Positions 16,098 through 25,115 of a stretch of 64,000 nt of DNA are shown here, one piece after another; positions within the stretch are counted from its first letter, which is position 1, and each line of letters begins with the position of its first letter. The stretch comes from Bradyrhizobium sp. CB1015 (GTDB taxonomy: Bacteria; Pseudomonadota; Alphaproteobacteria; Rhizobiales; Xanthobacteraceae). The stretch covers positions 3,658,001 to 3,722,000 of the forward strand of contig NZ_CP104174.1 in the NCBI RefSeq assembly GCF_025200925.1, read 5' to 3'. The notes beneath the pieces are model-generated. The model was not told the DNA's origin and made no database searches. It saw only the letters and a list, made by a program, of their open reading frames with translations. A program made the translations under genes and the position numbers.

Positions 16098-17744
16098 ATG
16101 CCGCGAGCGTATATCGGCGTCGACGTGGGGACCACGAGCACGCGGGCGGGGGTGTTTGACGAGGTCGGCACGCTGCTCGCGACTGCCCGGCATCCGATCA
16201 GGATCTGGCACGAGGCCGGCGACATCGTCGAGCAGTCGTCAGAAGATATCTGGCAGGCCTGCGCCAAATCGGTGCGCGCGGCGATGGCGGAAGCAGCGAT
16301 TGCGCCGGGCAGCATCGGCGGCATCGGTTTCGACGCCACCTGTTCCCTCGTGGTGCTCGATCCGCAAGGCGAGCCGCTCACCGTTAGCACCTCCGGCGAG
16401 GCGCAGCGCAACGTCATCGTCTGGATGGACCATCGCGCCACGGCCGAAGCGCGGCTGATCAACGAGACCGAGGATGCCGTGCTGCGCTATGTCGGTGGCT
16501 CGATCTCGCCGGAGATGGAGATGCCGAAGCTGCTCTGGCTGAAGCGGCATCTGCGCCCGAGTTTCGAGGCCGCCGGGCACTTCTTCGATCTGGCCGACTA
16601 TCTGACCTGGCGCGCGACCGGGGCGCTGCAGCGCTCGACCTGCACCGTCACCTGCAAGTGGAACTATCTCGCCCATGACGGCGGCGGCTGGAGCGCGCCG
16701 TTCTTCAAGCGCATTGGCCTGTCCGACTTCGTCACCGAGAAATACGCCCGCATCGGCACCGAGATCGTTGCGCCCGGTACGCGCCTCGGCGCCGGGCTCA
16801 CGCCGGCAGCCGCGGCTGAGCTCGGCCTCGCTCCGGGCACCCCGGTCGGCGCTTCCCTGATCGACGCCCATGCCGGCGGCATCGGCGCGATCGGCGGCCG
16901 CGACGGGGCGGGCGGCGCGAGCGATGTCAGCGACCGTCTCGCCTACATCATGGGAACGTCGGCCTGCATCATGGCGACGACGAAGGAGCCGTGCTTCGTG
17001 CCGGGCGTTTGGGGTCCCTATTATTCCGGCATGGTGCCGGAGTTCTGGCTCAACGAAGGCGGCCAGTCCGCCGCGGGCGCGGCGATCGATCATCTCCTCA
17101 AGTCGCATCCCGGCCATGGCGAGGCGAGCGCGGCGGCGCGCAGCGAGGGCCTCGACCTCATCGATTTCCTCGAGCGCCGCATCATCGCGCGCGCCGGCGA
17201 TGCCAGCCGCGCCGCCCTGCTGGCGCGCGACGTCCACGTGCTGCCGGAATTCATCGGCAACCGCTCGCCCTATGCCGATCCTGACACGCGCGCGGTGATC
17301 GCGGGCCTCGATCTCGACACCGACATCGCCTCCATGGAACGGCTGTTCGTTGCCGGCCTCTGCGGTCTTGCCTATGGTCTCGCCGAGGTGATCGAGGCCT
17401 TTGCCGCCCATGGGGTCCGCTCCAGCATCATGATCATGGGCGGCGGCGCCAGCCGCAGCCCACTGGTCCGCCAGATCATGGCCGATACCACCGGCCTCAC
17501 CGTCGCGTTGCCGCAGACGAAGGAGCCGGTGCTGCTGGGCGCTGCGATGCTCGGGGCGGTCGCCGGCGGCGCCTATGCCTCGATCGGCGAGACAATGGCC
17601 AAGATGTCGGCGCTGGGACGCAAGAGCGAGCCGACCGCGCCGGACATGGCCGCGTTTCACGCCCGCAAGCGCGAGGTTTACAAGTTGTTGCGCGAGGTCG
17701 ATGGCGGCAGCCGCGCCGCGATGCGCAGCGTCGCGAAAGGTTGA
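16098..17744 (+). CDS. FGGY-family carbohydrate kinase (ribulokinase/xylulokinase-like)
   Basis: A 548-residue kinase with two actin-like domains. The N-terminal phosphate loop GVDVGTTSTRAGVFD is near residue 7, FDATCS near 77, and the glycine-rich IMGGGASRSPLVRQ segment near 451 is the adenosine-binding signature. It phosphorylates a ketose or polyol made by the neighbouring dehydrogenase. Length and the WMDHRA motif are closer to D-ribulokinase/FGGY proteins than to short xylulokinases. Its stop overlaps a TTG just before the PfkB kinase start. Confidence 0.87.
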   Translation: MPRAYIGVDVGTTSTRAGVFDEVGTLLATARHPIRIWHEAGDIVEQSSEDIWQACAKSVRAAMAEAAIAPGSIGGIGFDATCSLVVLDPQGEPLTVSTSGEAQRNVIVWMDHRATAEARLINETEDAVLRYVGGSISPEMEMPKLLWLKRHLRPSFEAAGHFFDLADYLTWRATGALQRSTCTVTCKWNYLAHDGGGWSAPFFKRIGLSDFVTEKYARIGTEIVAPGTRLGAGLTPAAAAELGLAPGTPVGASLIDAHAGGIGAIGGRDGAGGASDVSDRLAYIMGTSACIMATTKEPCFVPGVWGPYYSGMVPEFWLNEGGQSAAGAAIDHLLKSHPGHGEASAAARSEGLDLIDFLERRIIARAGDASRAALLARDVHVLPEFIGNRSPYADPDTRAVIAGLDLDTDIASMERLFVAGLCGLAYGLAEVIEAFAAHGVRSSIMIMGGGASRSPLVRQIMADTTGLTVALPQTKEPVLLGAAMLGAVAGGAYASIGETMAKMSALGRKSEPTAPDMAAFHARKREVYKLLREVDGGSRAAMRSVAKG

Positions 17745-17749
17745 AGGAC

Positions 17750-18685
17750 ATGCTGATTGCCTGCGGCGACGCGCTGATCGATTTCGTGCCGACGCGAAAC
17801 CTCGAAGGGCGCGAGGCGGTGATGCCCGCGGTCGGCGGCTCCTGCCTCAACGTCGCGATCGGCATGGCGCGGCTGGGTGCGCCGACCGGCTTTGTCGGCG
17901 GCATCTCGACCGACCTGTTCGGGCGCATGATCGCCGATCATGCCACCGCATCGAACGTCGCGCTCGATCTCGCCACCCGCAGCGACCACCAGACCACGCT
18001 CGCCTTTGTCCGCATTGTCGAAGGCGAGTCGCATTACGCCTTCTACGATGCCGAGACCGCGACGCGGAACTGGACTTACCGGCGCGGGACCATTCCGCTC
18101 GACAGAGTTGAAGCTCTCCATGTCGGCTCGACCACGCTGGTCAACGATCAGGGTGCGGCCGAGACCGAGGCGCTGATCGCAGACGGGCGGGCGTCGTCCA
18201 CGATCTCCTTCGATCCGAACTGCCGACCGAACCTCGTCAAGGACAAGGCGACTTATCTCGCCCGCATGGCCGAGTTCGCCGGAAGCGCCGATCTCATCAA
18301 GATGTCGGACTTCGATTTCGCCTATCTCTTCGGCGAGGAGCCTTATCAGCAGCGAGCGAACACACTGCTGGCGCAGGGCACGAGCCTCGTCGTCATCACC
18401 CGCGGCAACAACGGCGCCATCGCCTGGCATGCGCAAGCAGGGCAGATCGAAGTCGCAGCGCCCAAAGTCGAGGTGGCCGACACGATTGGCGCCGGCGACA
18501 GCTTTCAGGCGGCGCTGCTGTTCGCCCTGTACAAGCAGGGCCGCATCGCCCGGCCGCGTTTGAAGGACATCGGCGCGGACGAGCTCCGCCGTGCGCTGTC
18601 CTTTGCGGCCAATTGCGCCGGCCTGACCTGCACGCGTCCGGGCGCCGATCCGCCTTGGAGCCACGAGATCAATTGGAGCTGGTAG
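17750..18685 (+). CDS. PfkB-family sugar kinase (fructokinase-like)
   Basis: A 311-residue ribokinase-family protein. PfkB signature 1 is seen as GGSCLNVAIGMARLGAPTGF near residue 28. Signature 2 is DTIGAGDSFQAAL near residue 244, with catalytic Asp in GAGD. I start at the ATG giving MLIACGDALIDF, with GAAAGG nine bases upstream; a TTG at 17741 would add three residues. It probably phosphorylates fructose or another ketose from polyol oxidation. It ends the operon and meets a convergent LysR gene six bases away. Confidence 0.88.
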   Translation: MLIACGDALIDFVPTRNLEGREAVMPAVGGSCLNVAIGMARLGAPTGFVGGISTDLFGRMIADHATASNVALDLATRSDHQTTLAFVRIVEGESHYAFYDAETATRNWTYRRGTIPLDRVEALHVGSTTLVNDQGAAETEALIADGRASSTISFDPNCRPNLVKDKATYLARMAEFAGSADLIKMSDFDFAYLFGEEPYQQRANTLLAQGTSLVVITRGNNGAIAWHAQAGQIEVAAPKVEVADTIGAGDSFQAALLFALYKQGRIARPRLKDIGADELRRALSFAANCAGLTCTRPGADPPWSHEINWSW

Positions 18686-18691
18686 TCCGCG

Positions 18692-19585
18692 TCACATCCG
18701 CGCGACAGCCTTCTCGGCACATTTGAGGAAGGTTCCGATCAGCGGACTTTGGGAGTCCCGCCGCCAACAGACTGCGATTTCGAGGGAGTCAGCGACGTCA
18801 CGCAGGGGTCTGAATACGACTCCGCGCGGCGCGCCGAGCTGTGCGCAGGCCGGCAGGATGGCGAGACCTTCGCCGGCCAGAACCAGGCTCATCGCCGAAT
18901 GCACCGTCTCTACCCGGCTGGCGATCGGCATCACGACTTGGTGCCGACGCAATAAAGGGACGACCGCGGAGGAGGCGGGCCCATGGTCCGGATGCGGGAG
19001 TGCGATCAGCGGACGGCCCTGCAGCCGCGCCATCGGCACGGAGCTCAAGCGGGCGAGGGGCGAGCGGATCGGCATGGCCAGCATGAAAGGCTGTGTACCG
19101 ATCTTTGCCACCTCGATCTCGGGGTGATTGATGGCAGGCATACACAGCGCGACCGTGACGCTGCGGTCGAGCAGGCGGGCCTCGCGCGTCGAGGCGCTGA
19201 GCTCGGCGAAGCTGAGGTCGACGCCGGGAACGGCGCGGCGCAGTTCGGGGATGAGCCGCGGCAGCATCGCATTCGCCAGCACGAACATGTAACCCACCGA
19301 CAGCCGGCCGCGCCGTCCCGAAGCGACCGCGCGCGCGGCTTCGGCGCCATCGGCCGCCAGCGCCAGCGCTTCGCTGGCGCGCGACAGCAACGCCTGGCCC
19401 GCCTCGGTCAGATCCATGCCACGGGTGCCGCGGCGGAACAGCGGCGCGCCGATCTCGGCCTCGAGCTTGCGGATCTGGACCGAGAGCGGCGGCTGCGCCA
19501 TCCGGAGCTGCTCGGCCGCCTTGCCGATGCTGCGCGCCTCGGCGACGGCGACGAAATAGCGGAGCCGGCGGAGATCCATTGGCAT
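18692..19585 (-). CDS. LysR-family regulator, divergent from amidase
   Basis: A 297-residue regulator. The N-terminal winged helix-turn-helix (LRRLRYFVAVAEARSIGKAA onward) includes the typical MAQPPLSVQIRKLEAEIG recognition stretch. A periplasmic-binding-like effector domain follows. The start is the ATG giving MPMDLRRL (MDLRRL two codons on is possible); the upstream open frame is non-coding. It is divergent from the amidase at 19704 with about 118 bases between, so it probably controls the amidase and peptide-importer operon. The effector is unknown. Confidence 0.88.
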   Translation of the reverse strand: MPMDLRRLRYFVAVAEARSIGKAAEQLRMAQPPLSVQIRKLEAEIGAPLFRRGTRGMDLTEAGQALLSRASEALALAADGAEAARAVASGRRGRLSVGYMFVLANAMLPRLIPELRRAVPGVDLSFAELSASTREARLLDRSVTVALCMPAINHPEIEVAKIGTQPFMLAMPIRSPLARLSSVPMARLQGRPLIALPHPDHGPASSAVVPLLRRHQVVMPIASRVETVHSAMSLVLAGEGLAILPACAQLGAPRGVVFRPLRDVADSLEIAVCWRRDSQSPLIGTFLKCAEKAVARM

Positions 19586-19703
19586 ACCGAGAGCGTATGG
19601 GTTGACCACAAAAATCGTATTGGACGACGAGTTAACAAAACTGTCATTCTCGCTGTCAATGTCTACGGGCCAATGGCGGTCCGCTTCGGAGCGTGATGTG
19701 ACG

Positions 19704-21125
19704 ATGAACGGCGATCCCTGTCTGTTGTCCGCAACCGAGCTGCGCGGTCTCGTCGCGGCAAAGCGGATTTCGCCAGTCGAGCTCACCCGCGCCGTGCTTG
19801 CCCGCGCCGAAGCGCTCCAGCCCGAATTGAATTGCTTCATCACGCTGTGCGGGGATGAGGCGATCGCAGCGGCGCGCGAAGCCGAGCGCAAGGTGATGGC
19901 GGGTGAACCGCTCGGCCTGCTGCATGGTATCCCCGTCACCGTCAAGGACATCGTCAACACCAAGGGCGTCAAGACCACCTTTGGCGCCGTTCCCTACAAG
20001 AACAATGTGCCGGCCGAGGATGCTGTCGCCGTCGCACGGTTGCGCAGCGAAGGCGCGATCCTGATCGGCAAGACCACGACGCCTGAGTTCGGCAGCAAGT
20101 GCCTCACCGATTCACCTTTGTTCGGTCGGACCCGCAATGCGTGGGACGCCTGCCGTTCCTCCGGCGGCTCCAGCGGCGGCGCGGCGGTCGCTGTCGCGAG
20201 CGGCATCGCCCCGCTTGCGATCGCGACCGACGGCGGCGGCTCGACGCGCATTCCGGCGGCTTGCAACGGTGTGGTGGGCTTGAAGCAGAGCAATGGCGTG
20301 ATCCCGCACAGTCAGGCCCTCGACGTTTTCGGCAACCAGACCTATGTCACGCCGACCACCCGCACCGTCGCCGACACTGCGCTGATGATGCAAGCAATGG
20401 CGGGTGAGGATCCTATCGATCCCTGGTCGATTGGCGTGCCCGTGCCTGACTTCATCGGCACCACCGCCCCGCGTGGCGATTTGCGCGGGATGAGGATCCT
20501 GTACTGCCTGACGCCGCCGGGCCGTCCGGTCTCAGCCGAGGTCGCCGCCAGTTTCAAGGCGAGCCTCGACCGGCTGGCCGGGTTAGGGGCCGAGCTCGAG
20601 GAATTCTCCGGCGAAGGCTTTGACATCGAGCCGATCTGGCGCGCCATCAACCACACCGTCTGGCGCACGCGCTTTGCAAAACTCGCGGCCGAGCACGGCG
20701 ACGAGCTGAGCGAAGCCTTCCTCAAGCAGCTCGCGCTCGCAACCGAAGTCAGCGGCGTCGATTACCAGGAGGCGATGTTCGCGCGCACCGCGTTGTTCCG
20801 CCGCGTGCAATCGCTGCTTGCGCGCGGTCACCTCCTGGCGATGCCGACCCTGACGCGCACCGCGCTGCCGATCAAGCAGGACCTGTTCGGCAGCATCGAG
20901 ATCGACGGCAGGCATTACGACAGCGTCCGGCCGCACTGGTTCCCCTGGACCATGCCGTTCAACATGACCAGCCATCCCGCGATCAGCCTTCCATCGGGCT
21001 TTGCCCGCGACGGCCTGCCGATCGGGCTTCAGCTGGTCGGCCGTTTCCGGGCTGACGCGGAATTGCTACGCGTGAGCGCACTGTTCGAGGCGTCAAGCGA
21101 TCTTCTGTCCCGCTGGCCTGCTTGA
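19704..21125 (+). CDS. Amidase-signature family hydrolase
   Basis: A 473-residue amidase with the Ser-cisSer-Lys triad: K81 (VTVKDIVN), the cis-Ser in SGGSSGGA (156/157) and the nucleophile S180 in TDGGGSTRIPA. It hydrolyses an amide bond in an unknown substrate. The start MNGDPCLLS at 19704 is preferred because family alignment begins there; an open frame back to 19602 reads through the intergenic promoter region. It leads a dipeptide-type ABC operon 84 bases downstream, so the amide substrate or product may be what is imported. Confidence 0.88.
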   Translation: MNGDPCLLSATELRGLVAAKRISPVELTRAVLARAEALQPELNCFITLCGDEAIAAAREAERKVMAGEPLGLLHGIPVTVKDIVNTKGVKTTFGAVPYKNNVPAEDAVAVARLRSEGAILIGKTTTPEFGSKCLTDSPLFGRTRNAWDACRSSGGSSGGAAVAVASGIAPLAIATDGGGSTRIPAACNGVVGLKQSNGVIPHSQALDVFGNQTYVTPTTRTVADTALMMQAMAGEDPIDPWSIGVPVPDFIGTTAPRGDLRGMRILYCLTPPGRPVSAEVAASFKASLDRLAGLGAELEEFSGEGFDIEPIWRAINHTVWRTRFAKLAAEHGDELSEAFLKQLALATEVSGVDYQEAMFARTALFRRVQSLLARGHLLAMPTLTRTALPIKQDLFGSIEIDGRHYDSVRPHWFPWTMPFNMTSHPAISLPSGFARDGLPIGLQLVGRFRADAELLRVSALFEASSDLLSRWPA

Positions 21126-21209
21126 GGAGATGGGCATGCAGCAAAGAGCTTGCTTAAGGCGTCCGGACATGTTGATCGTGGCGTGGGTGAGCCCTGAAGC
21201 CGAGCGCGC

Positions 21210-22160
21210 ATGAGCGTCTTTGTCCTCCGACGTCTGTTGACCCTGCTGGCGACGCTGGTCGGCGCATCGCTGATCATCTTCCTGGTGCTCGACGCGCTGC
21301 CCGGCAACGCCGCGCAGATGCTGATGGGCGCCGACGCCTCGCCGGATGCGGTTCGCGCGCTCACCGTCAAGCTCGGGCTCGACCAGCCGCTGGCCGTTCG
21401 CTATTTGCAATGGACCAAGGGCCTCCTCGTCGGCGATCTCGGAAATTCCTATGTTTACGGCATCCCGGTCGCCAGCCTGATCGCAGAGCGGCTGGTGCTG
21501 ACCATTCCGCTCGCGATCATGGCGATGACGATCACGGTGACGCTGGCGCTCTCCGCCGGCATCTACACCGCCGCCAATCACAACAAGCTCGGCGACGTCG
21601 GCGTGATGTCGCTGACGCAAGTTGGCATCGCGCTGCCGAACTTCTGGTTCGCGATTCTCCTGGTGCTGCTGTTCTCGGTGCGACTGCAATGGCTCTCGGC
21701 CGGTGGCTTCGCCGGCTGGGAGGACGGCATCTGGCCGGGGATCAAGTCGCTACTGTTGCCCGCGATCTCGCTCGCGGTGGTGCAGGCCGCGATCCTCGCG
21801 CGCGTCACGCGCTCGGCCGTGCTCGAAGTGCTGCGCGAAGATTTCGTCCGCACCGCCCGCGCAAAGGGCCTCGGCAAGCGCGAGGTGCTGTGGAGCCACG
21901 TGCTGCGCAATGCCATGATTCCCGTGATGACGGTGATGGGGCTGCAATTCGCCAATCTGCTCGCCGGCACCATCGTGATCGAGAACGTGTTCTACCTTCC
22001 GGGCCTCGGCCGCCTGATCTTCCAGTCGATCGCCAACCGCGACTTGATCGTGGTGCGCAATTGCGTGATGCTGCTCGCCGCGATGGTCGTGGTGGTCAAT
22101 TTCGTGGTCGATGTACTCTATGCCTTCATCGATCCTCGCATCAAGGTCCACGACCTGTGA
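21210..22160 (+). CDS. Dipeptide-type ABC transporter permease (DppB family)
   Basis: A 316-residue inner-membrane permease with about six helices. An N-terminal helix begins FVLRRLLTLLATLVG, the typical DppB start. The cytoplasmic loop REDFVRTARAKGL near residue 210 is the family's EAA-like motif that docks to the ATPase. Its stop overlaps the next gene's GTG start (GTGA), as expected for a tightly coupled operon. Substrate unknown; peptide, amide or opine-like compounds are typical for this family. Confidence 0.92.
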   Translation: MSVFVLRRLLTLLATLVGASLIIFLVLDALPGNAAQMLMGADASPDAVRALTVKLGLDQPLAVRYLQWTKGLLVGDLGNSYVYGIPVASLIAERLVLTIPLAIMAMTITVTLALSAGIYTAANHNKLGDVGVMSLTQVGIALPNFWFAILLVLLFSVRLQWLSAGGFAGWEDGIWPGIKSLLLPAISLAVVQAAILARVTRSAVLEVLREDFVRTARAKGLGKREVLWSHVLRNAMIPVMTVMGLQFANLLAGTIVIENVFYLPGLGRLIFQSIANRDLIVVRNCVMLLAAMVVVVNFVVDVLYAFIDPRIKVHDL

Positions 22161-23044
22161 GCGCGCCCATCACCATGGACGCGCCCGTCGCAACGCGTCC
22201 GCTGCCGGCGCGCACGTTCTGGCGCCGCGCACTGCGCCACCGCAGCTTCGTCCTCGGTGGCGCGCTGAGCCTTCTGGTGCTGGCTTCGGCATTGTTGTCG
22301 CTGGTATGGACGCCGTGGTCGCCTTACGAGATTGATATTGCCGCAAAGCTCCGCCCGCCCTCGGCGGCGCATTGGCTCGGCACCGATTCCTTCGGCCGCG
22401 ACATCGTCTCGCTGCTGCTTGCGGGGGCCCGATCCACCATCATGGTCGGTGTCATCGCCGTCAGCATCGGTCTTACCTTCGGCGTCACGCTGGGCCTGAT
22501 TGCCTCGGCCCGGCGTGGCTGGACGGAGGAGATCATCATGCGCTTTTCCGATTTCACCTTCGCCTTTCCGGCCGTGCTGTCGGCGATCATGCTCGCCGCC
22601 GTGGTGGGACCGGGCATGGTGACCTCGATCGTCGCGATCGGCATCTTCCAGATCCCGACGTTGACGCGGCTGACGCGCGGCTCGGCCAATGCGATCTGGG
22701 CGCGTGAATTCGTGCTCGCGGCACGCGCGGCGGGCAAGGGGCGCTTCCGCATCACCATCGAGCATGTGCTGCCCAACATCCTGTCGATCCTGATCGTGCA
22801 GGTCACCATCCAGTTCGCGCTCGCCATTCTCGCTGAGGCCGCGCTATCCTATCTCGGCCTCGGCACGCAGCCGCCGCAGCCGTCCTGGGGACGGATGCTG
22901 AACGACGCGCAGACGTTGCTGTTCCAGTCGCCGATGCTCGCGGTCTATCCGGGCGCTGCGATCGCAATCTCCGTGCTTGGCCTCAACCTGCTCGGTGACG
23001 GATTGCGCGACCTGCTCGATCCCCGGCTGGCGCGGGAGCGATGA
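22157..23044 (+). CDS. Dipeptide-type ABC transporter permease (DppC family)
   Basis: A 295-residue permease, partner of the DppB-like protein. The segment HWLGTDSFGRDIVSLLLAGA near residue 72 is the classic DppC motif, and AREFVLAARAAGKG near 182 is the ATPase-docking loop. The start is the GTG overlapping the preceding stop; an ATG six codons later (22175) is an alternative. The same frame is open to 21410, but that upstream part is a shadow. It ends in an ATGA overlap with the first ATPase. Confidence 0.92.
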   Translation: MSAPITMDAPVATRPLPARTFWRRALRHRSFVLGGALSLLVLASALLSLVWTPWSPYEIDIAAKLRPPSAAHWLGTDSFGRDIVSLLLAGARSTIMVGVIAVSIGLTFGVTLGLIASARRGWTEEIIMRFSDFTFAFPAVLSAIMLAAVVGPGMVTSIVAIGIFQIPTLTRLTRGSANAIWAREFVLAARAAGKGRFRITIEHVLPNILSILIVQVTIQFALAILAEAALSYLGLGTQPPQPSWGRMLNDAQTLLFQSPMLAVYPGAAIAISVLGLNLLGDGLRDLLDPRLARER

Positions 23045-24060
23045 CAATGGCCGAGCGCTCCAACACGCCGCTGATCGTAGTCGACAATCTCGGCGTTCGC
23101 CTCAACACCAGCCGCGGGCCGGCGCAGGCCGTGCGCGGTGTCAGCTTTGCGCTGAAGCGCGGCGAGACGCTTGGGCTCGTCGGCGAGTCCGGCTGCGGCA
23201 AGTCAGTCACGGCGTTGTCGTTGATGGGGCTGCTGCCGGAGAGTGCCGTCGTCACCGGCAGCATCAAGCTGGATGGCGACGAGCTCGTCGGACTTGCGGA
23301 TGTGGATTATTGCCGCCTGCGCGGCAACCGTATCAGCATGATCTTCCAGGAGCCGATGACTGCGCTCAACCCGATGCACACGATCGGCAACCAGATCGCC
23401 GAGCCGCTGCGGCGTCACAAGAAATATTCGGCGGCGCAGGCGCGCAAAGAGGCGATCGCCTTGCTCGACCGCGTCGGGCTGCCCGATCCGGCGCGTCGGG
23501 TCGATGCCTATCCGCATCAGTTCTCCGGCGGCCAGCGCCAGCGCATCACCATCGCGATGGCGCTTGCCTGCGAGCCGGACCTGTTGATCGCGGACGAGCC
23601 GACCACCGCGCTCGACGTCACCATCCAGGGCCAGATCCTCGACCTCATCGCCGATCTCGTCGAGGAGCGCGGCATGTCGATGATCCTGATCTCGCACGAT
23701 CTCGGCGTCATTGCCGAGAACGTCCAGCGCATGATGGTGATGTATGGCGGCACCGTCGTCGAGAGCGGCCCGACCGACGAAGTGTTCCGTCGCATGGGCC
23801 ATCCCTACACGCAGGGCCTGTTCCGTGCCCGGCCCAAGCTCGGCGCGCGCAAGGGGACGAGGCTGAAGACGATCTCGGGCACGGTGCCGGAGCTTGCCGA
23901 TCTGCCGTCCGGCTGCACCTTCTCCGATCGCTGTCCGCTCGTGATCGATCAATGTCGCGCGGCGCTGCCGCCGATGGTGGATGTCGGCCCCGGCCATTTT
24001 GCGCGCTGCATCCGAACGGACGTGTCGATGGCCGAACGCATCGGAGCGCTGATTGCATGA
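23041..24060 (+). CDS. Dipeptide-type ABC transporter ATP-binding protein (DppD family)
   Basis: A 339-residue ATPase. Walker A is GESGCGKS near residue 54, the signature [14 protein letters not shown] near 161, and Walker [13 protein letters not shown]. The C-terminal oligopeptide-transporter extension carries a cysteine pattern ([15 protein letters not shown]). It overlaps both neighbours by ATGA and energises the importer together with the DppF-like protein. Confidence 0.93.
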   Translation: MTMAERSNTPLIVVDNLGVRLNTSRGPAQAVRGVSFALKRGETLGLVGESGCGKSVTALSLMGLLPESAVVTGSIKLDGDELVGLADVDYCRLRGNRISMIFQEPMTALNPMHTIGNQIAEPLRRHKKYSAAQARKEAIALLDRVGLPDPARRVDAYPHQFSGGQRQRITIAMALACEPDLLIADEPTTALDVTIQGQILDLIADLVEERGMSMILISHDLGVIAENVQRMMVMYGGTVVESGPTDEVFRRMGHPYTQGLFRARPKLGARKGTRLKTISGTVPELADLPSGCTFSDRCPLVIDQCRAALPPMVDVGPGHFARCIRTDVSMAERIGALIA

Positions 24061-25061
24061 GCACCGCGCCGCTTCTCGACGTCAGGAATCTCGAGCAGCG
24101 CTACACGCTGCCGCGCGAGAGCCTGTTCCGTCCGCCGGGGCAGGTGCGCGCGCTCAACGGTGTCAGCGTGCAGGTCCGGGCCGGCAAGAGCCTCGGCATC
24201 GTCGGCGAGTCCGGCTCCGGCAAGTCCACCTTCGCGCGCGTCGTGATGGCGCTGGAGCGGCCGACCTCGGGCCAGGTCGCGCTGCTCGGGCGCGATCTCA
24301 ACCGCCTGCCGGCCGACGAGCTGCGGCGCGCGCGGCGCGATTTCCAGATGGTGTTTCAGGACCCCTATGGCTCGCTCGATCCGCGCCAGACCATCGCCCG
24401 GATCGTCGCCGAGCCGCTGACCGTGCTGGAAGGCGCCGACCGCACCACGTTCCGCGACCGCGTCGCCGCGGTGCTGCGCCAGGTCGGCTTGCGCGATGCG
24501 GACATGGACAAGTATCCGCACGAATTCTCCGGCGGCCAGCGCCAACGCATCGCCATTGCGCGTGCGCTGATCACCCAGCCCAAGCTGATCGTCGCCGACG
24601 AGCCGGTCTCCGCGCTCGACGTCTCCGTGCAGGCCCAGGTGCTGAACCTGATGCAGGACCTCCAGGAGCAGTTCGGCCTGAGCTACATCCTGATCAGCCA
24701 CGACCTCGCCGTCGTCGACTATCTCTGCGACGAGGTCGCGGTGATGTATCTCGGCCGCATCGTCGAGCAGGGCCGGCCAGAGGATCTGTTCGAGCGCGGC
24801 GCCCATCCCTATACGCGGGCGCTGCTGGAGGCGGTGCCGCGGGCCCGCGCCGGGGGTGGCCGGCGCCGGCGCGGGGCCCAGGCGATCGCCTCGCAATCGG
24901 CGGCGACGACCGGATGCCCCTATGCATCGCGCTGCGCCCTTGCCGACCAGCATTGCCGCGAGGTTCTGCCTGCGTTACGCAAGGTGGGCGAGGGGCACCT
25001 TGCCGCCTGCCACAAGGCCGAGGCCGTGATGGCGTTGCCGAGGGCGGCCATGGAAGGTTAG
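24057..25061 (+). CDS. Dipeptide-type ABC transporter ATP-binding protein (DppF family)
   Basis: A 334-residue ATPase. Walker A is GESGSGKS near residue 51, signature [14 protein letters not shown] near 157, Walker B LIVADEPVSALD. The C-terminal extension has cysteines (CPYASRCALADQHC), as in oligopeptide ATPases. The start is the ATG in the ATGA overlap with dppD; the same frame upstream is non-coding. It is followed 54 bases later by the binding-protein gene. Confidence 0.93.
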   Translation: MSTAPLLDVRNLEQRYTLPRESLFRPPGQVRALNGVSVQVRAGKSLGIVGESGSGKSTFARVVMALERPTSGQVALLGRDLNRLPADELRRARRDFQMVFQDPYGSLDPRQTIARIVAEPLTVLEGADRTTFRDRVAAVLRQVGLRDADMDKYPHEFSGGQRQRIAIARALITQPKLIVADEPVSALDVSVQAQVLNLMQDLQEQFGLSYILISHDLAVVDYLCDEVAVMYLGRIVEQGRPEDLFERGAHPYTRALLEAVPRARAGGGRRRRGAQAIASQSAATTGCPYASRCALADQHCREVLPALRKVGEGHLAACHKAEAVMALPRAAMEG

Positions 25062-25115
25062 TGTCCGGGCAGGATTGGCGTTAAGCTGGAAACAGGATTG
25101 GCCGGGGAGTTGCGC

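Noticed and set aside
16239..17660. A 473-codon minus-strand frame opposite the FGGY kinase
   Set aside because: Composition is typical of a shadow (Arg/Ala/Gly-rich without motifs); the plus-strand kinase explains the region.
21410..22156. Long N-terminal extension of the DppC-like permease frame
   Set aside because: The region is the coding sequence of the DppB-like permease in another frame; the DppC family begins at the GTG at 22157.
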